This document shows positions 26,039-35,495 of a DNA stretch of 64,000 nucleotides, one piece after another (position 1 is the stretch's first letter; every line of letters begins with the position of its first letter). Made by a program: the position numbers and the translations under genes. The stretch is from Halobacteroidaceae bacterium (GTDB lineage: Bacteria > Bacillota > Halanaerobiia > B1SED10-174). Location of the stretch: positions 1-64,000 of the forward strand of contig PUNE01000062.1 in NCBI GenBank assembly GCA_003551665.1, written 5' to 3'. The notes under the pieces were generated by a model. It was not told the DNA's origin and made no database searches. It saw only the letters and a program-made list of their open reading frames with translations.

Positions 26039-27418
26039 ATGAATCGGGAAGATACAATTGCTGCCCTGGCAACACCGCCGGGGATTGGGGCTCTGGGAAT
26101 AATCCGTGTAAGTGGTGCAGAAAGCCATCAGCAGGTAGACCGGATTTTTAAAAACCCAAAAGGGAAAAGGGCCTCCGAAATGAATGGTTATACGGCTGCT
26201 TACGGCCATATAATAGATCCGGATACCGGGGAGAATGCCGACGAGGTTATTATCCTTGTAATGCATGCCCCCCACTCTTATACCGGGGAAAACATGGTGG
26301 AAATAATAGCCCATGGGGGCCCGGTTCCCCTGCAGGCCATTATGGACCTGCTCCTGGACCGGGGTGTCCGCCTTGCCGAGCAAGGAGAATTTACCCGGCG
26401 GGCCTTTTTCAACGGAAAGATGGATCTTGCCCAGGCAGAAGCAGTCGTTGACGTAATTGAAGCCAAAACGCAAAAAGGTCTGAGGCTTGCTCTTGATCAG
26501 CTTGGGGGCAGCCTTTCGCGCTTTATCAGGGAGAGTAGCGAGAAACTCTGGGAAGTTCTTGCTTATTGCGAGGCCTCCATTGATTTTCCTGAGGATGAAC
26601 TGGATGGGTTTACTCTGGAGGATGTTGAACAATATCTGGATCGGGTTGAAAAAGACCTTGAAAAAACCCTGGAAACTTACTCTCGGGGCCGGGCCCTGCG
26701 GGAAGGAGTTCGAACCACAATTATCGGTCGCCCCAATGTTGGCAAATCCACCCTTCTGAATGCTCTCCTGGGTGAAGAAAGAGCACTGGTGACATCAGTT
26801 CCCGGAACCACCAGGGATTCTGTAGAGGAACTAATTAACCTTGATGGTATCCCCCTCCGCCTGATCGACACAGCCGGCCTCCGGGAAACCGAAGACGAGG
26901 TTGAAAAACTGGGGGTTGACCGAACAAGAAAACTCCTGGAAAGAAGCGACCTTATCCTTGCGGTTTTGGATAGTGGAAGCGGCTTCACCGCAGAGGATGA
27001 AAAGATGCTGGCCACAATTCCCCAAGAAAAAAGCCTGGTTGTTGTAAATAAAATAGATCTGGACGAAAGCATTGACCTCACCGGAGTCAGAGAACATTTC
27101 CCTGAAAATGAAATTCTCTTTATTTCCGCCCTTGAAGGCCGGGGACTGGAAAGAGTCCGCCAGGCTATAAAGGAAAGGATTATTGGTTCGGAAAAAGAAG
27201 AAGGCTTCTGGGTAAGTAACCTTAGGCATGAGCGGGCCCTGAAAGAGGCGTTAAAAAGCGTGAAAGCGGCCCGGGAGGGCTGGAAAAGTGGTGTTACCAT
27301 GGACCTGGCCGTTGTTGATATTCGAGGAGCCCTGCACCACCTGGGACAGATTACAGGGGAAACAATAAATCAGGATATTTCCCGGGAAATATTTTCCCGG
27401 TTCTGTATAGGGAAATAG
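26039..27418 (+). CDS. mnmE: tRNA modification GTPase MnmE
   Basis: A 459-aa GTPase: N-terminal folate-binding domain (DTIAALATPPGIGALGIIRVSG), a helical domain interrupted by the G domain (GRPNVGKSTLLNALL, DTAGLRET, NKID) and the C-terminal FCIGK with the catalytic-site cysteine. With MnmG it puts a carboxymethylaminomethyl group on wobble uridine. AGGAGG site before the ATG. A perfect Noc-binding sequence is embedded near the 3' end. Confidence 0.98.
   Translation: MNREDTIAALATPPGIGALGIIRVSGAESHQQVDRIFKNPKGKRASEMNGYTAAYGHIIDPDTGENADEVIILVMHAPHSYTGENMVEIIAHGGPVPLQAIMDLLLDRGVRLAEQGEFTRRAFFNGKMDLAQAEAVVDVIEAKTQKGLRLALDQLGGSLSRFIRESSEKLWEVLAYCEASIDFPEDELDGFTLEDVEQYLDRVEKDLEKTLETYSRGRALREGVRTTIIGRPNVGKSTLLNALLGEERALVTSVPGTTRDSVEELINLDGIPLRLIDTAGLRETEDEVEKLGVDRTRKLLERSDLILAVLDSGSGFTAEDEKMLATIPQEKSLVVVNKIDLDESIDLTGVREHFPENEILFISALEGRGLERVRQAIKERIIGSEKEEGFWVSNLRHERALKEALKSVKAAREGWKSGVTMDLAVVDIRGALHHLGQITGETINQDISREIFSRFCIGK
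27377..27390. promoter_or_regulatory. Noc-binding site inside mnmE
   Basis: ATTTCCCGGGAAAT, a perfect 14-bp palindrome identical to the nucleoid-occlusion (Noc) binding consensus known from Bacillus subtilis. It lies in the mnmE coding sequence, 2.7 kb before noc. Confidence 0.8.
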
Positions 27419-27429
27419 GAGGAAGGAAA

Positions 27430-29313
27430 ATGTTTGAATATCCCCAGACCTATCAGATTATTGTCATCGGCGCTGGCCATGCAGGGTGTGAAGCAGCTCT
27501 GGCCGCATCCCGCCTGGGATTCAAAACTCTGGTTCTGACCATCGACCTGGACCATATTGCCTTTATGCCCTGCAATCCATCTGTGGGGGGGCCTGCCAAG
27601 GGTCATATTGTCCGGGAAATAGATGCCCTGGGAGGAGAGATGGGGAGAAATATTGATTCCACGATGATCCAGGTCCGGATGCTGAATACCCGGAAAGGAC
27701 CCGCAGTCCAGGCATTGCGGGCCCAGGCAGATAAGAAAAAATACCACCTGCGAATGAAGGAAGTTCTGGAAAAACAAAAAAACCTGGATTTAAAACAAGG
27801 CCTGGTTACCAGGATTTTAGCAGAAGAAGGGCGGGTTAAGGGAGTTGAAACTGCAACGGGGATCCGTTACAGGGGGGAAAAGGTTATCCTGACAACGGGG
27901 ACTTTTTTGCGGGGCAGGATAATTATCGGGGAAGCAACTTTTGACGCCGGACCCAATCAGCAACTTCCAGCAAAAGAACTCTCTCGTTCCCTGCAGGAAC
28001 TCGGTTTTTCCCTGAAACGTTTTAAAACAGGGACCCCTCCTCGGGTTCTCGGGAGAACAATTGATTATGATAAAACTGAACCCCAGCCAGGCCATGCGGG
28101 GTCCCTCTTCTTTTCTTTTCTCCACGAAGGCCGCGAAGGGATTTCAGGACAGCTGTCCTGTCACCTGACCCACACTAACCCCCGGACCCACTCCATTATC
28201 AATGAAAATATCGAGCGGGCACCCCTCTTTTCGGGAGTCATTGAGGGAACCGGGCCCAGGTACTGTCCCTCTATCGAGGACAAGGTTGTGAGCTTTCCCC
28301 GAAAAAAAAGCCACCAGGTTTTTATCGAACCCGAGGGTTTGACAACCGATGAGATGTATTTATCCGGACTTCCCACAAGCCTCCCTGAAGATGTTCAGTT
28401 TTCTTTCCTGCGGACAATTAAGGGTATGGAAAGAGTAGACATGGTCCGGCCTGGATATGCAATAGAATACGATGTAATAGATACCCGGCAATTAAATCTG
28501 GACCTGGAAACAAGGTTGATCCAGGGCCTTTATACTGCCGGCCAGGTTAACGGAACATCGGGTTACGAAGAAGCCGGAGGCCAGGGCCTGATTGCCGGAA
28601 TTAACGCCGCCCTTACCCTGCAGGGCAGAAAACCCCTAATTCTGGACAGGGCCCAGGCCTATATTGGAGTCTTAATTGACGACCTTGTCACCAAGGGAAC
28701 CGAAGAGCCATATCGAATGCTTACTTCCAGGGCAGAATACCGGCTTTTGTTGCGCCAGGATAACGCCGACCAGAGGCTATCCCATATTGGTCGGGAAATT
28801 GGGCTGCTGGGTGATTATCAGTGGGAATTATTCAGGCAAAAGCAGGAAGAAATTGAAAAAATCCTGGAGATCCTTGGAAAAACAAAGATTCGCCCAACTC
28901 CTGAAGTAAATGAGATCCTGCAGGAAAAAACCAGTGGAGGTTTGAATAAGCCGGTTTCTCTGAAGGAAATTTTTCGGCGGCCGGAAATAACCTGGTCAGA
29001 CCTTGTTGACCTGGAACCCGGTTTACCATCCTGTACCCAGGGCATCCAGACCCAGGTGGAAACAATGGTTAAGTACGAGGGATATATTGAGAGGCAACAG
29101 AGGGAAATTGAACATTTCAAAAAACTGGAGAAGAAGATGTTACCCGAGAAAATTGATTATGACAGAGTTCCTAACCTTAGAACTGAAGCCCGGGAAAAAC
29201 TGAAGGATATCCGCCCTATTTCTGTTGGTCAGGCGGGAAGGATTAACGGTGTTTCCCCAGCGGACATTACCTCCCTTTTAATTTACCTGGAGAGGAAGAA
29301 AAAAAATGGTTAG
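27430..29313 (+). CDS. mnmG: tRNA uridine-5-carboxymethylaminomethyl synthase MnmG
   Basis: A 627-aa FAD enzyme: N-terminal FAD motif VIGAGHAGCEAALAASRLG, then CNPSVGGPAKGHIVREIDALGGEMG, GTFLRG, and the second family signature GTSGYEEAAGQG-type run (here GTSGYEEAGGQGLIAG). Works in a complex with MnmE. 11 bp after mnmE; overlaps rsmG by 8 bp. Normal length. Confidence 0.98.
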   Translation: MFEYPQTYQIIVIGAGHAGCEAALAASRLGFKTLVLTIDLDHIAFMPCNPSVGGPAKGHIVREIDALGGEMGRNIDSTMIQVRMLNTRKGPAVQALRAQADKKKYHLRMKEVLEKQKNLDLKQGLVTRILAEEGRVKGVETATGIRYRGEKVILTTGTFLRGRIIIGEATFDAGPNQQLPAKELSRSLQELGFSLKRFKTGTPPRVLGRTIDYDKTEPQPGHAGSLFFSFLHEGREGISGQLSCHLTHTNPRTHSIINENIERAPLFSGVIEGTGPRYCPSIEDKVVSFPRKKSHQVFIEPEGLTTDEMYLSGLPTSLPEDVQFSFLRTIKGMERVDMVRPGYAIEYDVIDTRQLNLDLETRLIQGLYTAGQVNGTSGYEEAGGQGLIAGINAALTLQGRKPLILDRAQAYIGVLIDDLVTKGTEEPYRMLTSRAEYRLLLRQDNADQRLSHIGREIGLLGDYQWELFRQKQEEIEKILEILGKTKIRPTPEVNEILQEKTSGGLNKPVSLKEIFRRPEITWSDLVDLEPGLPSCTQGIQTQVETMVKYEGYIERQQREIEHFKKLEKKMLPEKIDYDRVPNLRTEAREKLKDIRPISVGQAGRINGVSPADITSLLIYLERKKKNG

Positions 29314-30034
29314 GCGAGAGGATATTCTTCAGGCCCTGGAGAAAAGAGAGCTTCAGGTTTCCGGGGAAAGCCTGGAGCGGCTTTCCCTCTACTCAGAAAA
29401 ATTGCTTGCCGCCAACAGGGAATTTAATCTGCTGGCCCGAGGCCAAGAAAAGGTTTTTTTAGAGAGGCATCTTGTTGATTCCCTTGTGGCCCTCCCCCTC
29501 CTCTCCCCGTGGCCTGGGCCCTGGGTGGACCTGGGAACCGGAGGTGGCCTCCCGGGACTCCCCCTGGCAATCTGCAGCATGTCCAGGCCAGTTTTTCTGG
29601 TGGAGAGCAAAGAGAAAAAAGCCCGTTTTCTGGAGAAAATTGTAAGCTTAATGGGCCTGGAGAGAGTCCTTGTTCTTAACACCAGGGCTGAAGAGCTTGC
29701 CCGCAATCCTGAATACAGGGAGCAAGCAAATGTGGTAATGGCAAGGGGACTTGCTCCCCTCCCTTCCCTTTTAGAACTGGCCCTCCCCTTAATTCGGGTG
29801 GGAGGAATTCTCCTGGCCTGGAAGGGGCCAGCACTGGATGAAGAACTGGAAAAAAGCCAGCAAGCCCTGGAAATTCTCGGAGGGAAAGCGGGAGAAAGAT
29901 ATTACCAGGGCATTCCCGGGCAGGGACATTTTCTGCAGGTTATTAAAAAAGTTGAAAGTACTCCGGAACGATTTCCCCGCCGGCCAGCAGCAATTAAAAA
30001 AAGACCTCTGGGGGGGAAGGAGAAAAACCAATAA
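29306..30034 (+). CDS. rsmG: 16S rRNA m7G methyltransferase RsmG
   Basis: A 242-aa class I methyltransferase with the SAM motif VDLGTGGGLPGLPLAI (about residues 73-88) and the N-terminal pattern of RsmG (YSEKLLAANREFNLL, RHLVDSL). It methylates a guanosine in the 530 loop of 16S rRNA. Starts within the end of mnmG. Normal order before noc. Confidence 0.97.
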   Translation: MVRREDILQALEKRELQVSGESLERLSLYSEKLLAANREFNLLARGQEKVFLERHLVDSLVALPLLSPWPGPWVDLGTGGGLPGLPLAICSMSRPVFLVESKEKKARFLEKIVSLMGLERVLVLNTRAEELARNPEYREQANVVMARGLAPLPSLLELALPLIRVGGILLAWKGPALDEELEKSQQALEILGGKAGERYYQGIPGQGHFLQVIKKVESTPERFPRRPAAIKKRPLGGKEKNQ

Positions 30035-30131
30035 AATAGAGGGTTTTACGGATATCTTTTACAAGCAGGGAAATGGGGTCCCCGTACAGAACTATAAAAG
30101 TGGAGAAAAACAAGGTGCGGGAGGGGTAACA

Positions 30132-30974
30132 GTGAAGAATCCCCTGGCAAAAATATTCGGGCCGGGCGCTGACCAGAATGAAGAGATAAGGACAGTTAAA
30201 ATTGAAAAAATTTCTCCCAACCCCTATCAACCCCGGACCAGTTTTGGTGAAGAGGAAATTAAAGAGCTGGCTGCTTCCATTAGAGAAAATGGACTCCTGC
30301 AGCCTCTTTTGTTGCGCCCTGCCGAAGAGGGTTTTCAGATCATTGCTGGCGAAAGAAGGTTAAAGGCTTTAAAAGTGCTGGGAAGAGAAGAGGCGCCGTG
30401 CCTGGTGAAAAAAATAGGGGACAGGGAAATGGCCCAGCTGGCTCTCGTGGAAAACCTGCAACGGGAGGACTTGAATTTTTTTGAAGAAGCAACGGGTTAC
30501 CAGAGGATGTTATTTTCTTTTGATATGACCCAGGAAGAACTTGCTGAAAAAATTGGACGCAGTCAGTCGGCCATTGCCAATAAACTTCGCCTTCTTCGCC
30601 TCCCCGCAGCCCTGAGGGATAAAATTATTGAAACGGGTTTAACAGAAAGACACGCTCGAACCCTACTCAAGCTGGGAAACCCTGAAATGCAAAAAAAAGC
30701 CCTGGATGAAGTTATCCGTAAAAATTATTCAGTTGGACAGACAGAAAATCTGGTGGAAAGGTTAAACCAGAAGGAAGAGAAATTTGCAAAGGGAAAAGAA
30801 GGTGGACGGGTTCTTAAAGTTTTTGAAGATACAAGGCTTTATGTGAATACCATCCGAAAAACCGTAAAAGAAATGAAGGAATGGGGACTGGATATTCAAC
30901 TTGAAGAGGAAGAAAAAGAGGACTCCATCTCCTTCCACATCAGGATGCCCAAGCGAAAAAGAGTAGAGGGGTGA
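30132..30974 (+). CDS. noc: Nucleoid occlusion protein Noc (ParB-like)
   Basis: A 280-aa ParB-fold protein. It begins KNPLAKIFG, like the amphipathic membrane-targeting start of Noc, then the CTPase domain (PNPYQPR, IIAGERRLKALK) and a HTH (TQEELAEKIGRSQSAIANKLRLLRLP). Noc stops division over the nucleoid by spreading from its own DNA sites. The GTG at 30132 has GGGAGGGG upstream; the frame is open to 29838 but that part overlaps rsmG. Two perfect Noc-type sites occur in the window (27377, 36876), while the single parS matches ParB, supporting that this copy is Noc and the second is ParB. Confidence 0.92.
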   Translation: MKNPLAKIFGPGADQNEEIRTVKIEKISPNPYQPRTSFGEEEIKELAASIRENGLLQPLLLRPAEEGFQIIAGERRLKALKVLGREEAPCLVKKIGDREMAQLALVENLQREDLNFFEEATGYQRMLFSFDMTQEELAEKIGRSQSAIANKLRLLRLPAALRDKIIETGLTERHARTLLKLGNPEMQKKALDEVIRKNYSVGQTENLVERLNQKEEKFAKGKEGGRVLKVFEDTRLYVNTIRKTVKEMKEWGLDIQLEEEEKEDSISFHIRMPKRKRVEG

Positions 30975-30978
30975 AAGA

Positions 30979-31761
30979 ATGGGCACAGTGCTTGCCATAG
31001 TGAACCAGAAGGGCGGCGTGGGCAAAAGTACAACAGCAGTTAACCTGGGTGCCAGCCTGGCCGAAAGGGGAAAAAAAGTCCTTGTTGTTGATATTGATCC
31101 CCAGGGCAACGCAACCAGTGGTGTTGGGGTAGATAAAAGCAACCTGGAAAAGTGTATCTATACTCTGCTTGTTGAAGAGGTCCCGATAAACGAAATCATC
31201 GTTGAAACCAGCCTGGAGAACCTGGATCTTGTTCCGGCCACCATTGAACTTGCCGGTGCTGAAATCGAGCTGGTTTCTTCTTTTTCCCGGGAGGTTAAAC
31301 TCCGGCGGGCCCTGGAACAGGTCAACGATAATTACGAGTTCACCATAATTGATTGTCCCCCTTCGCTGGGTCTGCTTACCCTAAACGCCCTTGCCGCTGC
31401 CGAAAAAATACTGGTGCCCATTCAATGCGAGTATTATGCCCTTGAAGGCCTGGGACAGCTGATGCAGACAATCAAACTTGTCCAAAATCACCTTAATCCC
31501 GAGCTGGAGATTGCAGGAGTCATTATGACCATGTTTGATTCCCGGACCAATCTCTCGCAGCAGGTCATTGAGGAAGTAAAGAATTTTTTCAAGGAAAAAG
31601 TGTATGGCACTGTAATACCACGGAACGTAAGGCTGAGTGAAGCCCCGTCTTTTGGTCTGCCTATCAGCCTTTATGACCCGCGGTCTAAAGGTGCCCGTGC
31701 CTATCAGGAACTGGCCGAGGAACTTTTATCCCGGCTGGAAGGAGGCGTGAGGAATGAGTAA
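30979..31761 (+). CDS. parA: Chromosome-partition ATPase ParA/Soj
   Basis: A 260-aa deviant-Walker ATPase: KGGVGKSTTAVNLGASLA at residues 10-27, Walker B IIDCPPSLGLLTLNAL, PVQCEYYALEGLGQLM-type run (here PIQCEYYALEGLGQL). It binds DNA non-specifically as an ATP dimer, works with ParB and in Bacillus also modulates DnaA. Overlaps parB by 8 bp. Confidence 0.98.
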   Translation: MGTVLAIVNQKGGVGKSTTAVNLGASLAERGKKVLVVDIDPQGNATSGVGVDKSNLEKCIYTLLVEEVPINEIIVETSLENLDLVPATIELAGAEIELVSSFSREVKLRRALEQVNDNYEFTIIDCPPSLGLLTLNALAAAEKILVPIQCEYYALEGLGQLMQTIKLVQNHLNPELEIAGVIMTMFDSRTNLSQQVIEEVKNFFKEKVYGTVIPRNVRLSEAPSFGLPISLYDPRSKGARAYQELAEELLSRLEGGVRNE

Positions 31762-32602
31762 AAAGCGCCTTGGAAGATGGCTGGAAGCGTTGATCCCCGC
31801 TGGCCGACTTGAAGATGAAGCCAGTAATATTCCCCTGGAAAATATTGAATCAAACCCCTTTCAGCCCAGGGAAGATTTTTCTGATGAATCTCTGGCTGAA
31901 CTTGTAGAATCAATTAAACAGCACGGAATAATCCAGCCCCTCATTGTCAGGAAAAAGGAAGACAGGCGTTATCAAATTGTCGCCGGCGAACGTCGCTGGC
32001 GGGCAGCAAAAAAGGCGGGCCTGAATTCTGTTCCTGTTGTTGTGAGGGATTTTGCTGACAGGGAAATGATGGAAGTTGCACTGATTGAAAACCTGCAAAG
32101 AGAAGATCTTAACCCCATCGAGGAAGCTCTTGCCCTGCAGAAGTTGATGGGCGAGTTCGAATTGACCCAGGAAGAAATAGCCAAAACGCTTGGAAAAAGC
32201 CGATCGGGAATTGCCAATTCCCTGCGGTTGTTAAAACTGGATCCAGAAGTTCAGGAAAATGTTTCACGTGGAACAATTAGCATGGGCCACGCCCGGGCCT
32301 TACTTTCTCTGCCCACCAGGGAAGAGCAGAAGGAGGCGGCCAGGATAATTTTGAAGGAGGGTTTTAATGTTCGGCAGGCTGAAAAACTGGTAACCAGATG
32401 GAAAGAAAACAAAAAAAGCAAAGTTAACCGGCCCTCTTTCCGGGATGAACAAATAATTAAAATCGAACAGGAATTTCACAATTCCCTGGGAACAAAGGTG
32501 GCTATTCGCCCCAGGGGGCCGGAGAAGGGAACCATAAATATTGAATATCGTTCCCTGCAGGAACTGCAGAAGATTTACAGCCTGCTGGGCAGGGATCATT
32601 AG
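31754..32602 (+). CDS. parB: Chromosome-partition protein ParB/Spo0J
   Basis: A 282-aa CTP-dependent clamp. The CTP motifs (NPFQPRED, VAGERRWRAAK, NLQREDLNPIEEA) and the HTH (TQEEIAKTLGKSRSGIANSLRLLKLD) are present and a dimerisation tail ends the protein. It loads at parS and spreads. One perfect parS lies inside this gene. Confidence 0.98.
   Translation: MSKKRLGRWLEALIPAGRLEDEASNIPLENIESNPFQPREDFSDESLAELVESIKQHGIIQPLIVRKKEDRRYQIVAGERRWRAAKKAGLNSVPVVVRDFADREMMEVALIENLQREDLNPIEEALALQKLMGEFELTQEEIAKTLGKSRSGIANSLRLLKLDPEVQENVSRGTISMGHARALLSLPTREEQKEAARIILKEGFNVRQAEKLVTRWKENKKSKVNRPSFRDEQIIKIEQEFHNSLGTKVAIRPRGPEKGTINIEYRSLQELQKIYSLLGRDH
32260..32275. promoter_or_regulatory. parS centromere site in parB
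   Basis: TGTTTCACGTGGAACA fits the bacterial parS consensus TGTTNCACGTGNAACA at every defined base. A parS inside spo0J is also known in Bacillus subtilis. Confidence 0.92.
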
Positions 32603-32628
32603 TGGGTAAATTGTTAGGAGGTTGGAAA

Positions 32629-33297
32629 ATGCAGGTGCTTATAGTTGGCGGCGGGAAAATGGGCCGTTATCTTGCAAAGGATTTAAGCGAAAAAAACATT
32701 GATGTTGTCCTTATAGAACAGGATCAACAGAAAGCATGCAGGTTAACAGAGGATCATCGGATCAAAGTTGTTCACGGAGATGGTTCTGAACCGGAGGTTT
32801 TGAAAAAAGCAGGGGTTGAAGAAGCAGACGTTGTCCTTGCAGTAACCAATGATGACCACGATAACCTGGCTATCTGCCAGATGGCGGAGCGCCAGTTCCA
32901 CGTTCCCCGGACATTTACAGCGGTAAATACTCCCGGAAACGAAAAACTATTTGAGTGGCTGGGAGTAAATGTTGCTGTGAGCAGCTCTTCGATTCTTGCT
33001 GCCCTTGTTACTCGAGACGTTAATCTTGAAGAAATGACTTCTCTCCTCAACCAGAAGGTAGGGGATTTGAATATGGTAGAAATCAGGGTATGCAACGGAG
33101 CTCCTGTAGCAGGCCGAAAGATCAAAGACATAGATTTGCCAATGGAAGCAATTCTGGTTACAATACTTCGGGGTGATACAGTACTGGTTCCCCGGGGAAA
33201 TACTGTTTTGCGTGATGGTGATAAAGTGCTGGCCCTTGCAGATTCCGACGCACAGGACGAACTGGTTCACCAGCTAAACGGGGGTGCCCTCCGTTGA
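32629..33297 (+). CDS. TrkA/KtrA-type potassium-channel regulatory protein
   Basis: A 222-aa cytoplasmic RCK protein: N-terminal Rossmann nucleotide domain (VLIVGGGKMGRYLA, acidic residue in VLIEQD, GDGSEPEVLKKAGVEEADVVLAVTNDDHDN) and a C-terminal TrkA-C domain (residues about 140-215). It would gate a Trk/Ktr potassium channel in response to nucleotides; no channel gene is near. The ATG at 32629 follows TAGGAGG; the frame is open from 32602 but without a ribosome site. Its stop overlaps the next gene's TTG. Confidence 0.88.
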   Translation: MQVLIVGGGKMGRYLAKDLSEKNIDVVLIEQDQQKACRLTEDHRIKVVHGDGSEPEVLKKAGVEEADVVLAVTNDDHDNLAICQMAERQFHVPRTFTAVNTPGNEKLFEWLGVNVAVSSSSILAALVTRDVNLEEMTSLLNQKVGDLNMVEIRVCNGAPVAGRKIKDIDLPMEAILVTILRGDTVLVPRGNTVLRDGDKVLALADSDAQDELVHQLNGGALR

Positions 33298-34403
33298 CGA
33301 AAAATAAATTTGAAACAATTGATACACCAGCACCTCTGGTCAGGGAAGCGATACTCGTCCGAAACATAACTGATATGGCAGGTTTTGCCCAACAGGCAGG
33401 AGTTGACCTCCGCCCCCACGTTAAGGCACATAAAATTCCCCGGCTGGCCCGAATACAGGTTAACCAGGGAGCGGTTGGGATAACTGTATCCAAGCTGGAT
33501 GAAGCTGAAACAATGGCTGAAGGGGGGCTCAAGGATATCTTCGTTGCATCCCCTATTACTGAACCCAAAAAGATAAAACGGCTTCTTAAACTATCTGACA
33601 GAACTGGGGTTTCTGTGGTTGCTGATAGCCGGGAGGGGGTAGAAGCCCTGGCTCGGGGGGCTTCGGAAAAAGGGAAAAACTTAAAGGTTTTGCTGGCAAT
33701 AGATTGTGGTTTCAACCTCTGTGGCTTGCCTTCTGATGAAAGCGCTGTAAAGCTTGCCAGGCAGATCTGCGAAGAGGAGGCCCTGGAGTTTGGGGGAATA
33801 ATGACTCATGCAGGGCATTCCTACAGGGCAGAGGGTCCGGAAATAGTTCAGGAAATTGGCCTGGACGAAGGAAGGTTAATGGTTGACCTTGCTGCAAGGT
33901 TAAAACAGGAAGGGCTTGAATGTCCCCGTGTAAGCGTGGGATCAACAGCAACGGTGAAAATGGCGGGAATGGTCAAGGGAGTAACCGAAATTTGCCCCGG
34001 AAACTATATTTTCAATGACATGGCGGGAGTTGCCCTGGGTGTTGCTATGGAGGAGGACTGCGCACTAACGGTTTTGACCCGTGTAGTTTCCCGGCCGGCA
34101 GAAGATAGATGTATTGTTGATGCAGGAAGCAAAACTATGAGCCTGGCAAAGGGAAGGCAAAGCGGAACGATGTACGCCGGTTTTGGAAAGGTTAAGGGGC
34201 ATCCTGAGGTTGTGGTAAGTAGACTTGAAGAAGAACACGGTGTTCTTTCTTTGCCTCCCGAGAGCGATCTAAGGGTAGGAGATTTAATTGAAATTGTTCC
34301 CAACAATGCAGGCCTTGTGATTAACCTTGCTCCATCGGTTCACATCATCCGGAACGAGGAACCCTGGGAGGAATGGAAGGTTTCGGCTCGGGGAAGCAAA
34401 TAA
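33294..34403 (+). CDS. D-threonine aldolase / D-serine dehydratase-like PLP protein lacking the usual metal ligands
   Basis: A 369-aa fold-III PLP protein. The PLP lysine motif RPHVKAHK is at about residues 40-47, followed by GITVSKLDEAETMAEGG, IDCGFNLCG, THAGHSY, SVGSTATV, CPGNYIFND and DAGSKTMS, all family features. At the metal-binding end, where members usually read PNH-x-C/D, this protein has PNNAGLVINL (N338, G340), so both metal ligands seem lost although EEHGVL is kept. Function is therefore uncertain: a metal-free lyase or a racemase-like activity is possible. TTG start overlapping the stop of the TrkA-like gene (TTGA). Confidence 0.8.
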   Translation: MTKNKFETIDTPAPLVREAILVRNITDMAGFAQQAGVDLRPHVKAHKIPRLARIQVNQGAVGITVSKLDEAETMAEGGLKDIFVASPITEPKKIKRLLKLSDRTGVSVVADSREGVEALARGASEKGKNLKVLLAIDCGFNLCGLPSDESAVKLARQICEEEALEFGGIMTHAGHSYRAEGPEIVQEIGLDEGRLMVDLAARLKQEGLECPRVSVGSTATVKMAGMVKGVTEICPGNYIFNDMAGVALGVAMEEDCALTVLTRVVSRPAEDRCIVDAGSKTMSLAKGRQSGTMYAGFGKVKGHPEVVVSRLEEEHGVLSLPPESDLRVGDLIEIVPNNAGLVINLAPSVHIIRNEEPWEEWKVSARGSK

Positions 34404-34471
34404 TTTATTTTTGGGGAAGGAAAAGCCTATTATTTGTAGAAAGTTTAGATTCCTGATGGGGTGAAGTTGTG

Positions 34472-35482
34472 ATGAAAAAAAGAGTTTTGTTGAAAAAACT
34501 GAAGAAAATGTTTACTGAAGGGCTTACGGTTTCAATTATTCCCCATTCCGAAGGGTCGTCAATAAGCTTTACTATCCCCCGGGCAGTGCTATTTCTACTA
34601 GTTTTTTTCCTGCTTGGTTATATGGCCTTTTCAACATTTTCCTACAGGGAGTACCTGGCTCGATACCAGGATTCCAAGAAGGTTGTAGCGCACCTTGACG
34701 GTGTCCGGGTGGAGAATGAAAAGCTCAGGCAGGAACTGGTAAGCCTTTTCCGGGAAACGGAGGAATTGCAGCAGGACCTGATTGTTCTTCAGCAGCAGGG
34801 AAGGAAAATCCAGGACCTTCTCTCCGAAGACCTGCAGGAGAATGAAGAACAGGCTGCCCATGTTTCCAGCCTGGGAAATATTTTAAGCTACCAGCCTGTT
34901 GAATTTGAAATTGGAGGGCTGGGAGGAGTAGACACCAGACTCCTTCGGGATGACGCTTTTAGCCTGGCAAAAAGCATGCAGCAGGAACTCAGAAAAATGA
35001 GGGAAGTAATTCCCGCCCAGCGGGAAGGCATGGAAACCCTTGAAGAATCGGTCCGAGAGTACAATGAAATGGTTGCGGCTACCCCCAATATCTGGCCACT
35101 TGCAGACAACGGAAATAGTTACATTTCTTCGGGTTTCGGTTCCCGCAGGGATCCCTTTACCGGGCGGCAGGCTTTTCATGAAGGTGTTGACATTGCCGTC
35201 TGGTATGGTACTCCGGTTCTGGCCACGGCGGAGGGTGTGGTTACATATGCTGGCTGGCGGACCGGTTATGGGTACACGGTTGACATTGACCATGGATATG
35301 GCTTCAAGACTCGTTATGCGCATAACGGAGAGGTGCTGGTTTCTGTAGGGCAGGAAGTTAAGAGGGGAGATGTTATTGCCAAGTCTGGGAATAGCGGAAG
35401 GAGCACGGGTCCTCATCTTCATTACGAGGTGCACGTCAACGGGGTTCCCAAAAATCCCCTGGAGTTCATCAATAATAAATAG
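34472..35482 (+). CDS. Membrane-anchored M23 peptidase with coiled coil
   Basis: A 336-aa envelope protein: basic N-terminus, one membrane segment at about residues 30-50, a long coiled coil (about 65-140), and a C-terminal M23 domain with zinc motifs HEGVDIA, HGYGFKTRYAH and HLHYEVHVNG. It should cleave peptidoglycan cross-links outside the membrane or, if spatially controlled, shape the cell. The ATG at 34472 follows GGGGTG; a GTG one codon earlier is possible. The bactofilin gene follows after 13 bp, a pairing seen in several phyla. Confidence 0.93.
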   Translation: MKKRVLLKKLKKMFTEGLTVSIIPHSEGSSISFTIPRAVLFLLVFFLLGYMAFSTFSYREYLARYQDSKKVVAHLDGVRVENEKLRQELVSLFRETEELQQDLIVLQQQGRKIQDLLSEDLQENEEQAAHVSSLGNILSYQPVEFEIGGLGGVDTRLLRDDAFSLAKSMQQELRKMREVIPAQREGMETLEESVREYNEMVAATPNIWPLADNGNSYISSGFGSRRDPFTGRQAFHEGVDIAVWYGTPVLATAEGVVTYAGWRTGYGYTVDIDHGYGFKTRYAHNGEVLVSVGQEVKRGDVIAKSGNSGRSTGPHLHYEVHVNGVPKNPLEFINNK

Positions 35483-35495
35483 CGAGGTGGGCCTT

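Noticed and set aside
29838-30131. 98-codon N-terminal extension of noc
   Set aside because: Lies inside rsmG in another frame; Noc start with its typical KNPLAKIFG and a ribosome site is at 30132.
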